Positions 41,344 to 52,064 of a stretch of DNA of 53,602 bases are shown here, in pieces. The notes beneath the pieces were generated by a model, which had not been told where the DNA came from, did not search any database, and worked only from the letters and a program-made list of their open reading frames with translations. The number at the start of each line of letters is the position of its first letter. Positions within the stretch are counted from its first letter, which is position 1. Position numbers and translations under genes: made by a program. Source of the stretch: Nocardia araoensis NBRC 100135 (GTDB taxonomy: Bacteria > Actinomycetota > Actinomycetes > Mycobacteriales > Mycobacteriaceae); contig NZ_BAFR01000153.1 of assembly GCF_000308435.1 (NCBI RefSeq), positions 1 to 53,602 on the forward strand. Direction: 5' to 3'.

Positions 41344-41419
41344 ACTTGCCCTCCACAGTTTTCGGCGGCCTGGTCCGGCGACCGTCCTCGCCATCGGTGA
41401 CCCGCGTGACGGTAATGGT

Positions 41420-43303
<1,884 letters not shown>

Positions 43304-43366
43304 CCTACGAGCGCACGGGCGGGGCGGTACCCGCACGGTTCGGCGTTCGCCTTGTTGGGCCGCCGA

Positions 43367-43386
43367 GTTGTCCACATGTGGACAAC
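43367..43386. promoter_or_regulatory. Head-to-head DnaA boxes upstream of recQ
   Basis: The perfect 20-bp palindrome GTTGTCCACATGTGGACAAC contains TTGTCCACA and its mirror TGTGGACAA, each identical to the actinobacterial DnaA-box consensus. It lies 64 bp upstream of the recQ start and about 106 bp from the divergent gene at 43492. DnaA could control recQ or be titrated here. No AT-rich unwinding region or box cluster is seen, so it is not an origin. Confidence 0.75.
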
Positions 43387-43491
43387 GGAGACCGTTCCAC
43401 TCCTTCTCGGCGCGCCGACCTCGCGTTTCCTTCCCGCGAGCGGAGTTCGCGGGCCCTGCCTGCGTGGTGCGGCGCTGTTATGTTGTCGCTC

Positions 43492-44463
43492 ATGGCGAAA
43501 CGGATGAGGATTCGGGCGTACGCGGCGGTGCTGAGCGCCGTCGCGGTGGCCGCCGGGGTCACCGCGGCGATACCGGCGGCGCAGGCGGAGACGTTCCCCG
43601 CCCGGTGCTCGGACGGCTGGGAGACCACGACCGTGGTCGAAGCAGCCGGCGAGCTGGAGAATCTCGATTCCGACGGGCGGGGCGGCTTCTACGTCACCGG
43701 TCTGATGGACGGCTACTTGGCGCACGTCGACCGGGCCGGACGGATGGAGAAGCTGGTCACGGACCTGTACCGCCCGGCTGGCGTGCGCCTCGCCGGGCGC
43801 TATATCTATTTCCTCACCGGGGACGGGCTCAGCGAACCGCCGGGCACGCTCCAGCGCTACGACCTCGAGACGGGCGCCGTGCGCGTCCTGCTCACCGGGT
43901 TGAACGGGCCCAACGGCCTGCTGTTGCTGCGGGATGGCAGCTTGCTGTTCACCACGATCGGTCTCGGCGGATCGAACGGGATCTCCCGCTACTGGCCGGA
44001 GACGAGCGAATACGAGCGGGATTGGTCGGTGCTGCCGCCGGCCAACGGCCTCGCGCTGGCCGCCGACGGCGAATCGGTCTACGTCGACACCATGACGCTG
44101 CAGATCCTGCGCGTCCGGCTGGACGATCCGGCACGTCCCAGCGTGGTCTCCGGCCTCCCGGAGCTGGTATCTGTGCCCGACGATATGGAGGCCACCAGGG
44201 CAGGCACGTTGTTCGTAGCCGATCACGTGCTCGGTGCCGTCTATCAGGTGGACACGGCGACGGGCGCCACCTGCGCGATCATCACGGGCCTGATCAAACC
44301 CGCTCCGGTGCGGAACATACCGGACGGCGCCACGTCGGTGCGTATCGACCATGACGGCGACTCCTGGGCACTGTTCGTGACCAGCATGGACGGCGCCCTG
44401 CGCCGGTTGCGCCCGCCAGCCGGGATCGACCTGACCCCGGCGACTCCGGCCCGGGCCGGATAG
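43492..44463 (+). CDS. Exported SMP-30/beta-propeller-like protein
   Basis: 323 residues from the ATG at 43492 (ATG 43480 also possible). Signal peptide RIRAYAAVLSAVAVAAGVTA, cleaved near AQA-ET. The mature part has propeller-blade repeats: ENLDSDGRGGFYVTGLMDGY, PNGLLLLRDGSLLFTTIGLG, ANGLALAADGESVYVDTMTL and DMEATRAGTLFVADHVLGAV. This fits the SMP-30/gluconolactonase or NHL group. Catalytic metal ligands cannot be placed with confidence. It diverges from recQ. Confidence 0.72.
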   Translation: MAKRMRIRAYAAVLSAVAVAAGVTAAIPAAQAETFPARCSDGWETTTVVEAAGELENLDSDGRGGFYVTGLMDGYLAHVDRAGRMEKLVTDLYRPAGVRLAGRYIYFLTGDGLSEPPGTLQRYDLETGAVRVLLTGLNGPNGLLLLRDGSLLFTTIGLGGSNGISRYWPETSEYERDWSVLPPANGLALAADGESVYVDTMTLQILRVRLDDPARPSVVSGLPELVSVPDDMEATRAGTLFVADHVLGAVYQVDTATGATCAIITGLIKPAPVRNIPDGATSVRIDHDGDSWALFVTSMDGALRRLRPPAGIDLTPATPARAG

Positions 44464-44524
44464 ATCCGAACGCGCTCCGGGACCAGGAGGTCGCCGAGTT
44501 GTACCCATCCGAGGAGGGAAAGTC

Positions 44525-45055
44525 GTGGTCGAAGCGGCACCCATGGTGGCGGCCACTCCGGAAGACGCCGACGAGATAGCGCGCCTACGCGATCGGCTGG
44601 CGCGGTGGATGGTCGACAACGGCATCGGGCAATGGGTGCCCGGCGAGTACGCGACAGCGGTCGTCGCCGAGGAAGCGGCCCGGGGCGAGTGGTTCGTGTG
44701 GCGCGACGCGTCCGGCGCGCTGATCAGTGCCGTTCGTCTCATCTGGCAGGACCCGGAGTTCTGGGGTGCGGACGACGACACCGCGGCCGGTTACATCCAC
44801 GGTCTGATGGTCGCGCCGGAATACCGGGGCCGCGACCTCGGTCCCCGAATCCTACAGTTCTGCGCCGAACGCACGCTGGCGTGCGGCGTCACCCGGCAGC
44901 GCTTGGACACTGCGTCGGACAACGACGTGCTCCGGAAGTATTACGCCGCACAAGGTTTCGTCGAACTCCGGGAAACCACGCTGCCGCCCCGGTTCCACGG
45001 CACCACGCACGTCATGCTGATGGAGAAGGTTCTGGATGCGCGGGACGCGAGCTGA
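44525..45055 (+). CDS. GNAT-family N-acetyltransferase
   Basis: 176 residues from the GTG at 44525 behind GAGGAGGG. The acetyl-CoA motif is YIHGLMVAPEYRGRDLGPRI (R-x2-G-x-G/A variant) and the C-terminal YYAAQGFVELRETTLPPRFH closes the GNAT fold. The substrate is unknown. It lies 61 bases after the propeller gene and may share its transcript. Confidence 0.82.
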   Translation: MVEAAPMVAATPEDADEIARLRDRLARWMVDNGIGQWVPGEYATAVVAEEAARGEWFVWRDASGALISAVRLIWQDPEFWGADDDTAAGYIHGLMVAPEYRGRDLGPRILQFCAERTLACGVTRQRLDTASDNDVLRKYYAAQGFVELRETTLPPRFHGTTHVMLMEKVLDARDAS

Positions 45056-45134
45056 ACGACGCGTCCGCTGCGCTGCTCGGGTCAGGCCGCCGTTCCCGAC
45101 CGTCGTACCCGGCAGCGCACGGCTTTCAGCCCGA

Positions 45135-45920
45135 TCACCCGCGTAAACGGTCGAGAACCTCGTTGTGCAGCAGGCCGTTGGTGGCGATGGCGTCGCCACC
45201 GTGCGGACCGGGTGCGCCGTCCAGCGAGGAGAAACGTCCGCCCGCTTCGCGGACGAGGATGTCCAGGGCGGCCAGGTCCCACAGGGAAACCTCCGGCTCG
45301 GTGGCGATATCGACGGCGCCTTCGGCCAGCAGGCAGTAATTGAAGAAATCGCCGTAGCCGCGGACCCGCCAGACATCGTCGGTCAGGGTGATGAACTGCT
45401 CGCGCAGGCCGCGGTCGCGCCAGCCGGACAGACTGGAGAACGCCAGGCTCGCCGAACCCAGCTCGCCGACGGCGGAGACCGAGATCGGCTCGGCTTCCCG
45501 CCCCTCGAAGCTCGACCACGCCCCCGCCCCGGCCGCTGCCCACCAGCGCCGTACCAGGGCGGGCGCGCTGACCACGCCCACGACCGGTTCGCCGTCTTCC
45601 AGCAGCGCGATCAGTGTCGCCCAGATGGGCACTCCGCGCACGAAGTTCTTGGTGCCATCGATCGGGTCGATGACCCACTGCCTCCCGCTGAATTCGACGG
45701 CGCCGCCGAATTCCTCACCCAGCACCGCGTCGTCCGGCCGCGCCTCGGACAGCACCTGCCGGAGCGCCTGCTCGACCGCGAGATCGGCGTCCGACACCGG
45801 CGTCAGATCCGGTTTCGCGTCGACCTTTAGGTCCAGCGCACCGAAACGAACTCGGGTGATCTCGTCGGCGGCATCGGCCAGTCGCAGGGCGAGTTCGAGG
45901 TCGGAGGAGTACACAGCCAC
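45135..45920 (-). CDS. hisN: Histidinol-phosphatase, inositol-monophosphatase type
   Basis: 261 residues from the GTG at 45920. Metal-site motifs: LGEEFGG, WVIDPIDGTKNFVRG (D-P-x-D-G-T) and SLWDLAALDILVREAGGRF (W-D). The sequence resembles M. tuberculosis Rv3137, assigned as histidinol-phosphate phosphatase (HisN), and also lies near prfB. It dephosphorylates histidinol-phosphate in histidine synthesis. An inositol-phosphatase role remains possible. Confidence 0.85.
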   Translation of the reverse strand: MAVYSSDLELALRLADAADEITRVRFGALDLKVDAKPDLTPVSDADLAVEQALRQVLSEARPDDAVLGEEFGGAVEFSGRQWVIDPIDGTKNFVRGVPIWATLIALLEDGEPVVGVVSAPALVRRWWAAAGAGAWSSFEGREAEPISVSAVGELGSASLAFSSLSGWRDRGLREQFITLTDDVWRVRGYGDFFNYCLLAEGAVDIATEPEVSLWDLAALDILVREAGGRFSSLDGAPGPHGGDAIATNGLLHNEVLDRLRG

Positions 45921-46155
45921 GCTCCGCACCCTATCGGCCCGGCTGCTCACTGCCGTCAACCGTGCCGGAGTGCACAGGAACACAGCCGGGTGGGATCGGT
46001 CGCAGCGCCTTCCCCATCTGATACCGGCATGTTGGCGCACAGGCGTCGACGAAGGCCACAGGGCACTGGCGCGGTGCGTGCTCGGCCCACCCCCGCGTGG
46101 GTCCGCCGTGGCGACCCAGCCATGCGGGACGAGCGAGTCCGCACCGATCCCGAGC

Positions 46156-46752
46156 TCACCCCACCGGTTGCAGCGACCGTGCCGCGCTCAACGCGCTCGC
46201 CCACCAGTGCAGCTGGTCCAGCATCGCCGTCGCGGCTGCCGCGGGCTCCTCCGGCTCCCGCAGCTCGCCCTCGTCGTCGAAGAGCAGGTAGTAGCGCGGG
46301 AACGACACGTAGTTGCGCACGGTGTGCGCGTTGAGTTCGTTGAAGATCTGCCGCAGGTGCTCGATGGCGAGCAGGCCGCCGGAGGCGCCGCTGTAGCCGA
46401 CGAAACCGATCGCCTTCGCATCCCACTGGGTGAAGTGCCAGTCGATGACGGCCTTCAACGACGCGGGGATGCTCCGGTTGTAGTCGGGCGTGACGATGAC
46501 GAAGGCGTCGGCCGCCGTGAGCCTGCGCGTGAGGTCGGCCATCCCTTCTGGGCGCTGCGGGTCCGGGTCCATCGCCGGCGGCACCGCGGGCAGCTCCCAT
46601 GGGATGTCCGCCTCGGCCAAGTCGATGACGTCCACCTCGAACGATCCGTGCCGCCGAGCCTGCTCGGTGAACCAGCTGGCCACGACCGGCCCGAAACGTC
46701 CCTCGCGAACGCTGCCGATGATCACCGCGAGCTTCAGTGGGGCGTTGGACAT
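46156..46752 (-). CDS. NAD(P)H-dependent FMN reductase
   Basis: 198 residues. Flavodoxin-like fold: LAVIIGSVREGRFGPVVASW (FMN phosphate loop), ADAFVIVTPDYNRSIPASLK (P-x-Y-N motif) and GFVGYSGASGGLLAIEHLRQ. It reduces FMN or quinones with NAD(P)H. The divergent XRE gene at 46895 probably controls it. Confidence 0.88.
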   Translation of the reverse strand: MSNAPLKLAVIIGSVREGRFGPVVASWFTEQARRHGSFEVDVIDLAEADIPWELPAVPPAMDPDPQRPEGMADLTRRLTAADAFVIVTPDYNRSIPASLKAVIDWHFTQWDAKAIGFVGYSGASGGLLAIEHLRQIFNELNAHTVRNYVSFPRYYLLFDDEGELREPEEPAAAATAMLDQLHWWASALSAARSLQPVG

Positions 46753-46874
46753 GCTGTTCCTCCTCCGATCACAAGAACGGCCCGGCCGGGCCGCCCACCC
46801 AATCTGCTGCCGGGCCCGCGACCGAGGGAGACCGCCGTAAGAGTGGTAGTGGCAGGGACACCCTGCGGGCGATG

Positions 46875-46888
46875 AACCTTGTTAGGTT
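46875..46888. promoter_or_regulatory. Small palindrome at the FMN reductase/XRE promoter
   Basis: AACCT-TGTT-AGGTT just before the GTG at 46895. A likely operator for the XRE protein; a single short dyad, so modest support. Confidence 0.45.
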
Positions 46889-46894
46889 CGACGA

Positions 46895-47755
46895 GTGAGC
46901 GACAACGAATTGGGGCTGTTCCTGCGTACCCGCCGTGAAGCGGTGACGCCGGCCCAAGTCGGCCTGCCCACCGGCGCGCGGCGGCGCACACCGGGATTGC
47001 GCCGCGCCGAGTTGGCCACCTTGGCCGGTGTGAGCGTGGAGTACGTCACGCGCCTCGAGCAGGGTCGCGACCGGCGTCCCTCGCCCCCGGTGCTTTCCGC
47101 GCTGGCGGACGCGTTGCGGTTGAGCCCCGCCGAACGCGTGCACCTGCACCGATTGACCAAGTCGGTGGACAGCGGCTTCACCTGCATGGGAGACGCGCAG
47201 CCGCTGCGCGAGGTGCGGCCGACGGTGCGCGCGATCCTGGACCGGCTCGAGCCGACGCCCGCGGTGGTGGTCAACCGCCTCACCGAGGTTCTCGCCCACA
47301 CCGGCGCCTACCACCGGCTGATGGCGCCGACCGGACTCTTCGACGGGTCGGACACCCCGCCCAACCTGGCGCGTTTCGTCTTCTGCGCGCCCGGCGCCCG
47401 CGATGTCTACGCGGACTGGGAGCACGTCGCCGATGAGACGGTCGCCACGCTGAAACAGGGCCCGTTCCGCGCCGACGCGCACATCGCCGCGCTCGCCGAT
47501 GAACTCACCGTCACCGTGGGCCCGGCGTTCGCCGATCGGGTCGACACCGTGCCGAGCTTGGCCGCCGCCACCGGCATCACCCGTCTCGTCCACCCCGAAG
47601 CCGGTTCCCTGCGCCTGGCCTACGAGTTCCTCGATCTCTCCGCCGACGACGACCAGCGGGTGATCGTCTATCTTCCGGCCGACGAGGCCACCGCCGCGGC
47701 CCTGGACACCCTCGCCGGACGCCGCCCGGGCGGACTGCGCGCGGTCTCGGGCTGA
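46895..47755 (+). CDS. XRE-family regulator with MmyB-like ligand domain
   Basis: 286 residues, GTG at 46895. RRRTPGLRRAELATLAGVSV and EYVTRLEQGRDRRPSPPVLS are the MmyB-group HTH, and TPAVVVNRLTEVLAHTGAYH starts the ligand domain. It is a paralogue of the regulator at 18041 and also stands divergent to a reductase. Likely leaderless: it starts within 10 bases of the operator. Confidence 0.88.
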   Translation: MSDNELGLFLRTRREAVTPAQVGLPTGARRRTPGLRRAELATLAGVSVEYVTRLEQGRDRRPSPPVLSALADALRLSPAERVHLHRLTKSVDSGFTCMGDAQPLREVRPTVRAILDRLEPTPAVVVNRLTEVLAHTGAYHRLMAPTGLFDGSDTPPNLARFVFCAPGARDVYADWEHVADETVATLKQGPFRADAHIAALADELTVTVGPAFADRVDTVPSLAAATGITRLVHPEAGSLRLAYEFLDLSADDDQRVIVYLPADEATAAALDTLAGRRPGGLRAVSG

Positions 47756-48140
47756 GCGGGCCGGAACCGAGGGCAACGGCAGCGCGGCAGGGCCGAGGGA
47801 GTGGGGTTCGACACACCGCCCGCCGCGCACGGGATCCGTCCGCCCGGCAAGACGACTGATCAGGCACGACCGACGTCCACCGCGCGCTCGGACGAGCACC
47901 TCCACCGCCGATTCCAAACACCAACTGCGCCAAGCGCGGTCGCCGTTTAGGGTAGAAGCCCATGAGGCGTCCGTCACAGCTCACCCGCGCCGCGCGGGTT
48001 GTCGAGCGAGCGCGCGACGTCCCGGCGATCCGTCCGCTGAGCCCGCGTCGGGCTCGAACCACCCGTGCAGGCGGCGTCCCCGGTCACACCGCGTGCACTC
48101 GTGTGCTGCGGCCGAAGAGGGGCGGCTAGGCTTGACGATC
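47756..48140. other. Intergenic region of about 385 bp before prfB
   Basis: No supported gene. A frame at 47961-48128 could encode about 55 Arg-rich residues but shows no ribosome site or recognisable motif. The prfB promoter should lie near 48000-48130. Confidence 0.35.
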
Positions 48141-49256
48141 GTGCATCCTGACGTTTCCGCTGATCTCGCCGAACTCGACGCCACCCTCAAGACGGTCGAA
48201 TCGGTCCTCGACATCGACGAGCTGCGCCGTCGTATCGACGAGCTCGAACATCAGGCCGCCGACCCCGACCTGTGGAACGACCAGGACCACGCCCAGCAGG
48301 TCACCAGTGAGCTGTCGCACGCCCAAGGCGAGCTGCGCCGGGTGGAGGAGCTGCGCCAGCGGCTCGACGATCTGCCGGTGCTCTACGAACTGGCCGAAGA
48401 GGAAGAGGGCGAGGCCAGGACCAACGCACTCGCCGAGGCCGACGCCGAGCGCGCCGCGCTGCACAGCGATGTGGAGGCGATGGAGGTCCGCACGCTGCTG
48501 TCGGGCGAGTACGACAAGCGCGACGCGCTGGTGAACATCCGCTCCGGCGCCGGTGGCGTGGACGCCGCCGACTGGGCCGAGATGCTCATGCGCATGTACA
48601 TCCGCTGGGCCGATCGGCACAAGTACGGGGTGGAGGTCTACGACACCTCCTATGCCGAGGAGGCGGGTATCAAGAGCGCCACCTTCGCGGTGAAGACGCC
48701 CTACGCCTACGGCACGCTGTCGGTCGAGATGGGCACGCACCGGCTGGTGCGGATCAGCCCGTTCGACAACCAGGGCCGCCGCCAGACCTCCTTCGCCGAG
48801 GTCGAGGTGCTGCCCGTGGTGGAGACCACCGACCACATCGAGGTGCCGGAGACGGAGATCCGCGTCGACGTGTATCGCTCGTCGGGCCCGGGTGGCCAGA
48901 GCGTCAACACCACCGACTCCGCGGTCCGCATCACCCACCTGCCCACCGGCATCGTGGTCACCTGCCAGAACGAGAAATCCCAGCTGCAGAACAAGATCTC
49001 GGCCATGCGCGTGCTGCAGGCCAAGTTGCTGGAGCGCAAGCGGCAGGAAGAGCGCGCCGAGATGGACGCGCTGAAGACCAACGAGGGTGCGTCCTGGGGC
49101 AATCAGATGCGCTCCTACGTGCTGCACCCCTACCAGATGGTCAAGGACCTGCGGACGAACTACGAGGTCAACAACCCGTCGGCGGTGCTCGACGGCGACA
49201 TCGACGGGTTCATCGAGTCGGGGATCCGCTGGCGGATGCGAGAGCAGGCGAGCTAG
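48141..49256 (+). CDS. prfB: Peptide chain release factor 2
   Basis: 371 residues from the GTG at 48141; HPDVSADLAELDATLKTVES is the usual actinobacterial start. The stop-codon reading motif SPF is in LVRISPFDNQG and the catalytic GGQ in SSGPGGQSVNTTDS. The gene is read in one frame: the CTTTGA programmed frameshift of enterobacterial prfB is absent. It ends peptide chains at UGA and UAA. The next gene begins directly after its TAG. Confidence 0.95.
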   Translation: MHPDVSADLAELDATLKTVESVLDIDELRRRIDELEHQAADPDLWNDQDHAQQVTSELSHAQGELRRVEELRQRLDDLPVLYELAEEEEGEARTNALAEADAERAALHSDVEAMEVRTLLSGEYDKRDALVNIRSGAGGVDAADWAEMLMRMYIRWADRHKYGVEVYDTSYAEEAGIKSATFAVKTPYAYGTLSVEMGTHRLVRISPFDNQGRRQTSFAEVEVLPVVETTDHIEVPETEIRVDVYRSSGPGGQSVNTTDSAVRITHLPTGIVVTCQNEKSQLQNKISAMRVLQAKLLERKRQEERAEMDALKTNEGASWGNQMRSYVLHPYQMVKDLRTNYEVNNPSAVLDGDIDGFIESGIRWRMREQAS

Positions 49257-50117
49257 ATGAATGTCGCGGGAGTCCAGGCGATCGCTTCCACCGGTTTCAC
49301 CACGTGGCTACGCGGTTCGGGCCTGGAGATCGTGCTGCTCATCCTCGGCGCCATCCTGTTCAGCCGCTTCGCCACCTACGTGCGGGACCGGGTCACCCGC
49401 AGAATCGATGCCGGATTCCGCAGCAGCGACGCGCTGGTGCGCACCGAGGCGGCCAAGCATCGGCACGCACTGGCCCAGGTGATCACCTGGGTGGTGCTGA
49501 CCATCGTCTACGTGCTGATCACCATGGAGGTGCTGCGGCGGCTCGGCTTCGCCGTCACCGGGTTGGTCGCGCCCGCCGCGGTGCTCGGCGCCGCGCTCGG
49601 TTTCGGCGCGCAGCGCATCGTGCAGGACATCCTCGCCGGTTTCTTCCTGATCACCGAGCGGCAGTACGGATTCGGCGACGTGGTCCGCATCGCGGTGACC
49701 GGAGCCGCGGAGCAGGCGGAAGGCACGGTCGAGGATGTCACGCTGCGGATCACCACGTTGCGCAACGCCGACGGTGAAGTGATCACGGTGCCCAACGGCC
49801 AGATCGTGAAGGTGACGAACCTGTCGAAGGATTGGGCGCGCGCCGCGATCGACGTGCCGGTGTCCGCCAGCGCCGACATCACCCGGGTCAACGAGATCCT
49901 GCACGAGGTGGGTGCGAAGGCGTACGAGGACGCTCGCCTGAAGCCGTTGCTGCTCGACGAGCCCACCGTCATGGGTGTGGAAGACCTCACCGTCGACCAG
50001 ATGAACATCCGAATGGTTGCCCGGACTTTGCCGGGTAAACAGTTCGACGTCGGACGCGAGCTGCGGGTACGAGTCGCCGCGGCGCTGCGCCGGGAGGGAA
50101 TCAGTGAGACCACGTAG
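49257..50117 (+). CDS. MscS-family mechanosensitive ion channel
   Basis: 286 residues. Three helices: LEIVLLILGAILFSRFATYV, VITWVVLTIVYVLITMEVLR and the pore helix GLVAPAAVLGAALGFGAQRI, followed by VQDILAGFFLITERQYGFGD, the beta domain entry. It opens at low osmotic pressure to release solutes. The same gene lies between prfB and ftsE in mycobacteria and nocardiae. Start ATG directly follows the prfB stop. Confidence 0.9.
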   Translation: MNVAGVQAIASTGFTTWLRGSGLEIVLLILGAILFSRFATYVRDRVTRRIDAGFRSSDALVRTEAAKHRHALAQVITWVVLTIVYVLITMEVLRRLGFAVTGLVAPAAVLGAALGFGAQRIVQDILAGFFLITERQYGFGDVVRIAVTGAAEQAEGTVEDVTLRITTLRNADGEVITVPNGQIVKVTNLSKDWARAAIDVPVSASADITRVNEILHEVGAKAYEDARLKPLLLDEPTVMGVEDLTVDQMNIRMVARTLPGKQFDVGRELRVRVAAALRREGISETT

Positions 50118-50259
50118 ATCCACGGCGATCCTGATGGCAACCTGGGTCGCCACGTTCGTGCTGTACGTATTCGTCAAACCGGATGAGACCACCACCGCTC
50201 CGACCACCTTGGTCAACGCTGTTCCTGCGGCGATCTTCACCGAACAACCGGAGCGCTGA
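50104..50259 (+). CDS. Small membrane protein between mscS and ftsE
   Basis: 51 residues, GTG at 50104 inside the end of mscS (14-base overlap) with GGGAGGGA 5 bases upstream. RPRRSTAILMATWVATFVLY leads into a membrane helix, then VKPDETTTAPTTLV. The strong ribosome site and overlap suggest a real gene co-translated with mscS. Function unknown. Confidence 0.6.
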   Translation: MRPRRSTAILMATWVATFVLYVFVKPDETTTAPTTLVNAVPAAIFTEQPER

Positions 50260-50341
50260 ACCCGGCCGCTCGCGCCGTTCGCACTGTCACCCGTGGTTGA
50301 CAACGCAGGCCGCGCCCGGTTGCTGGTTACACTGGCTCCCC

Positions 50342-51031
50342 GTGATCACCATGCGGAACGTGACCAAGTCGTACAAGACCTCGACGCGACCCGCGCTGGA
50401 CAACATCACCGTCGATGTGGGCAAGGGCGAGTTCGTCTTCATCATCGGACCGTCCGGCTCGGGCAAGTCGACCTTCATGCGTTTGCTGCTGAAGGAGGAG
50501 ACGCCGACGGCGGGCGAGATCAGAGTGGCCGATTTCCGGGTCGACCGTTTACCCGGCCGCAAGGTGCCCAAGTTGCGCCAGCGGATCGGGTGCGTCTTCC
50601 AGGATTTCCGGCTGCTGCAACAGAAGACCGTGTACCAGAACGTCGCGTTCGCGCTGGAAGTCATCGGCAAGCGGCGCCAGGTCATCGATCGCACGGTTCC
50701 CGAGGTGCTCGACATGGTCGGCCTCGGCGGCAAGGCCGACCGGCTGCCGACCGAGCTCTCCGGTGGTGAACAGCAGCGCGTCGCGATCGCGCGGGCCTTC
50801 GTGAACCGGCCGCTGGTGCTGCTGGCCGACGAACCGACCGGCAACCTCGATCCCGACACCAGCGCCGACATCATGATGCTGCTGGAGCGGATCAACCGCA
50901 TCGGCACCACGGTGGTGATGGCCACCCATGACAATCACATCGTCGACGCGATGCGCAGGCGGGTGGTCGAGCTGGACCACGGACGCCTGGTGCGGGACGA
51001 GGCGACGGGCGTGTACGGGGTGGGCCGGTAA
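50342..51031 (+). CDS. ftsE: Cell-division ATP-binding protein FtsE
   Basis: 229 residues from the GTG at 50342, probably leaderless or nearly so. Walker A GPSGSGKST (36-44), Q-loop CVFQDFRLLQQKTVYQNVAF, signature LSGGEQQRVAIARAF and Walker B VLLADEPTGNLDP. With FtsX it controls peptidoglycan hydrolases (RipC in mycobacteria) at division. Its TAA shares an A with the ftsX ATG. Confidence 0.96.
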   Translation: MITMRNVTKSYKTSTRPALDNITVDVGKGEFVFIIGPSGSGKSTFMRLLLKEETPTAGEIRVADFRVDRLPGRKVPKLRQRIGCVFQDFRLLQQKTVYQNVAFALEVIGKRRQVIDRTVPEVLDMVGLGGKADRLPTELSGGEQQRVAIARAFVNRPLVLLADEPTGNLDPDTSADIMMLLERINRIGTTVVMATHDNHIVDAMRRRVVELDHGRLVRDEATGVYGVGR

Positions 51032-51936
51032 TGCGCGCGAGCTTCCTGTTCGGCGAGGTCTTCGCGGGCCTGCGCCGCAACGTCACGATGACCATCGCGA
51101 TGATCCTGACCACCGCGGTCTCGCTCACCATGCTCGGCGGCGGTCTGCTGGCGGTACGCATCGCGGACAAGACCGAGCAGTACTTCCTGGACCGGCTCGA
51201 GGTGCGGCTGTACCTGACCGAGGACGTGTCGGCCAACGACCCGGACTGTTCCCAGGACCCGTGCCGGTCGCTCATGGCCGACCTGAAGGCGACCGGCGGC
51301 GTCGAGTCGGTCCAGTTCCTCAACCGCGAGGAAGCGGTCCGCGAAGCCAAGGAGAAGACCTTCAAGGACCAGCCCGAGCTGGCCAAATACGTCAGCGAGA
51401 CGCCGCTGCCCGCGTCGCTGCGGGTCAAGATGGAGGACGCGGAGCTCTATCCGACGATCTACGAGAAGTTCTACGACCGCCCAGGCGTCGGCATGGTGCG
51501 CAACGACAAGGACATCGTGGACCGGCTGGTCAGCCTGTTCGACGGGTTGCGCAACGCCGCGTTCGGCCTGGCCGTGCTGCAAGCGCTGGCCGCGGTGATG
51601 CTGATCGCGAACATGGTGCAGATCGCCGCGTTCACCCGCCGCACCGAGGTCGGCATCATGCGACTGGTCGGCGCGACCCGCTGGTACACCCAGCTGCCGT
51701 TCCTGCTCGAGGCCGTGGTTGCCGCGCTGGCCGGCTCCCTGCTCGCGATGCTCGGCCTGCTCATCGCCCGCCCACTCGTGATCGACCGCGCCCTCGGCGA
51801 CCTGTTCGCCAGCAAGGTCTTCCCGCGCATCACCGGCGACGACATCGCGATGACCGCGCTCGTCATCGCTCCGACCGGTATCGTCTTCGCGGCCATCACC
51901 GCCTACGCGACGCTGCGGTACTACGTGCGCGAGTGA
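51031..51936 (+). CDS. ftsX: Cell-division membrane protein FtsX
   Basis: 301 residues. N-terminal helix (NVTMTIAMILTTAVSLTMLG), a large extracytoplasmic loop (45-165) with an extra Cys pair (DPDCSQDPCRS) common in actinobacteria, then three helices (AVLQALAAVMLIANMVQIAA; LPFLLEAVVAALAGSLLAML; LVIAPTGIVFAAITAYATL). It relays FtsE ATP use to the cell-wall hydrolase outside. smpB, which normally follows, is missing here. Confidence 0.96.
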   Translation: MRASFLFGEVFAGLRRNVTMTIAMILTTAVSLTMLGGGLLAVRIADKTEQYFLDRLEVRLYLTEDVSANDPDCSQDPCRSLMADLKATGGVESVQFLNREEAVREAKEKTFKDQPELAKYVSETPLPASLRVKMEDAELYPTIYEKFYDRPGVGMVRNDKDIVDRLVSLFDGLRNAAFGLAVLQALAAVMLIANMVQIAAFTRRTEVGIMRLVGATRWYTQLPFLLEAVVAALAGSLLAMLGLLIARPLVIDRALGDLFASKVFPRITGDDIAMTALVIAPTGIVFAAITAYATLRYYVRE

Positions 51937-52064
51937 TCGTCCGGGCCGGTGTACGCCTGTGCCACCGGCCCGGACGGACCACTGCCGAGCCCGGTACCGA
52001 TGACGATCGCGGGCGGCGCCGCACCGCGACGAGTCCCCATACGCGGCGTCGGTCGAGCGGATCT

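Noticed and set aside
43304..43491. Replication origin at the DnaA-box palindrome
   Set aside because: Only one pair of boxes, no AT-rich unwinding region, and no dnaA/dnaN neighbours.
47961..48128. 55-residue Arg-rich frame upstream of prfB as a possible leader peptide
   Set aside because: No ribosome site, no motif, and composition typical of random high-GC frames.
48141..48260. Programmed +1 frameshift site in prfB
   Set aside because: No CTTTGA with an in-frame stop is present; the gene is one continuous frame, as is usual in actinobacteria.
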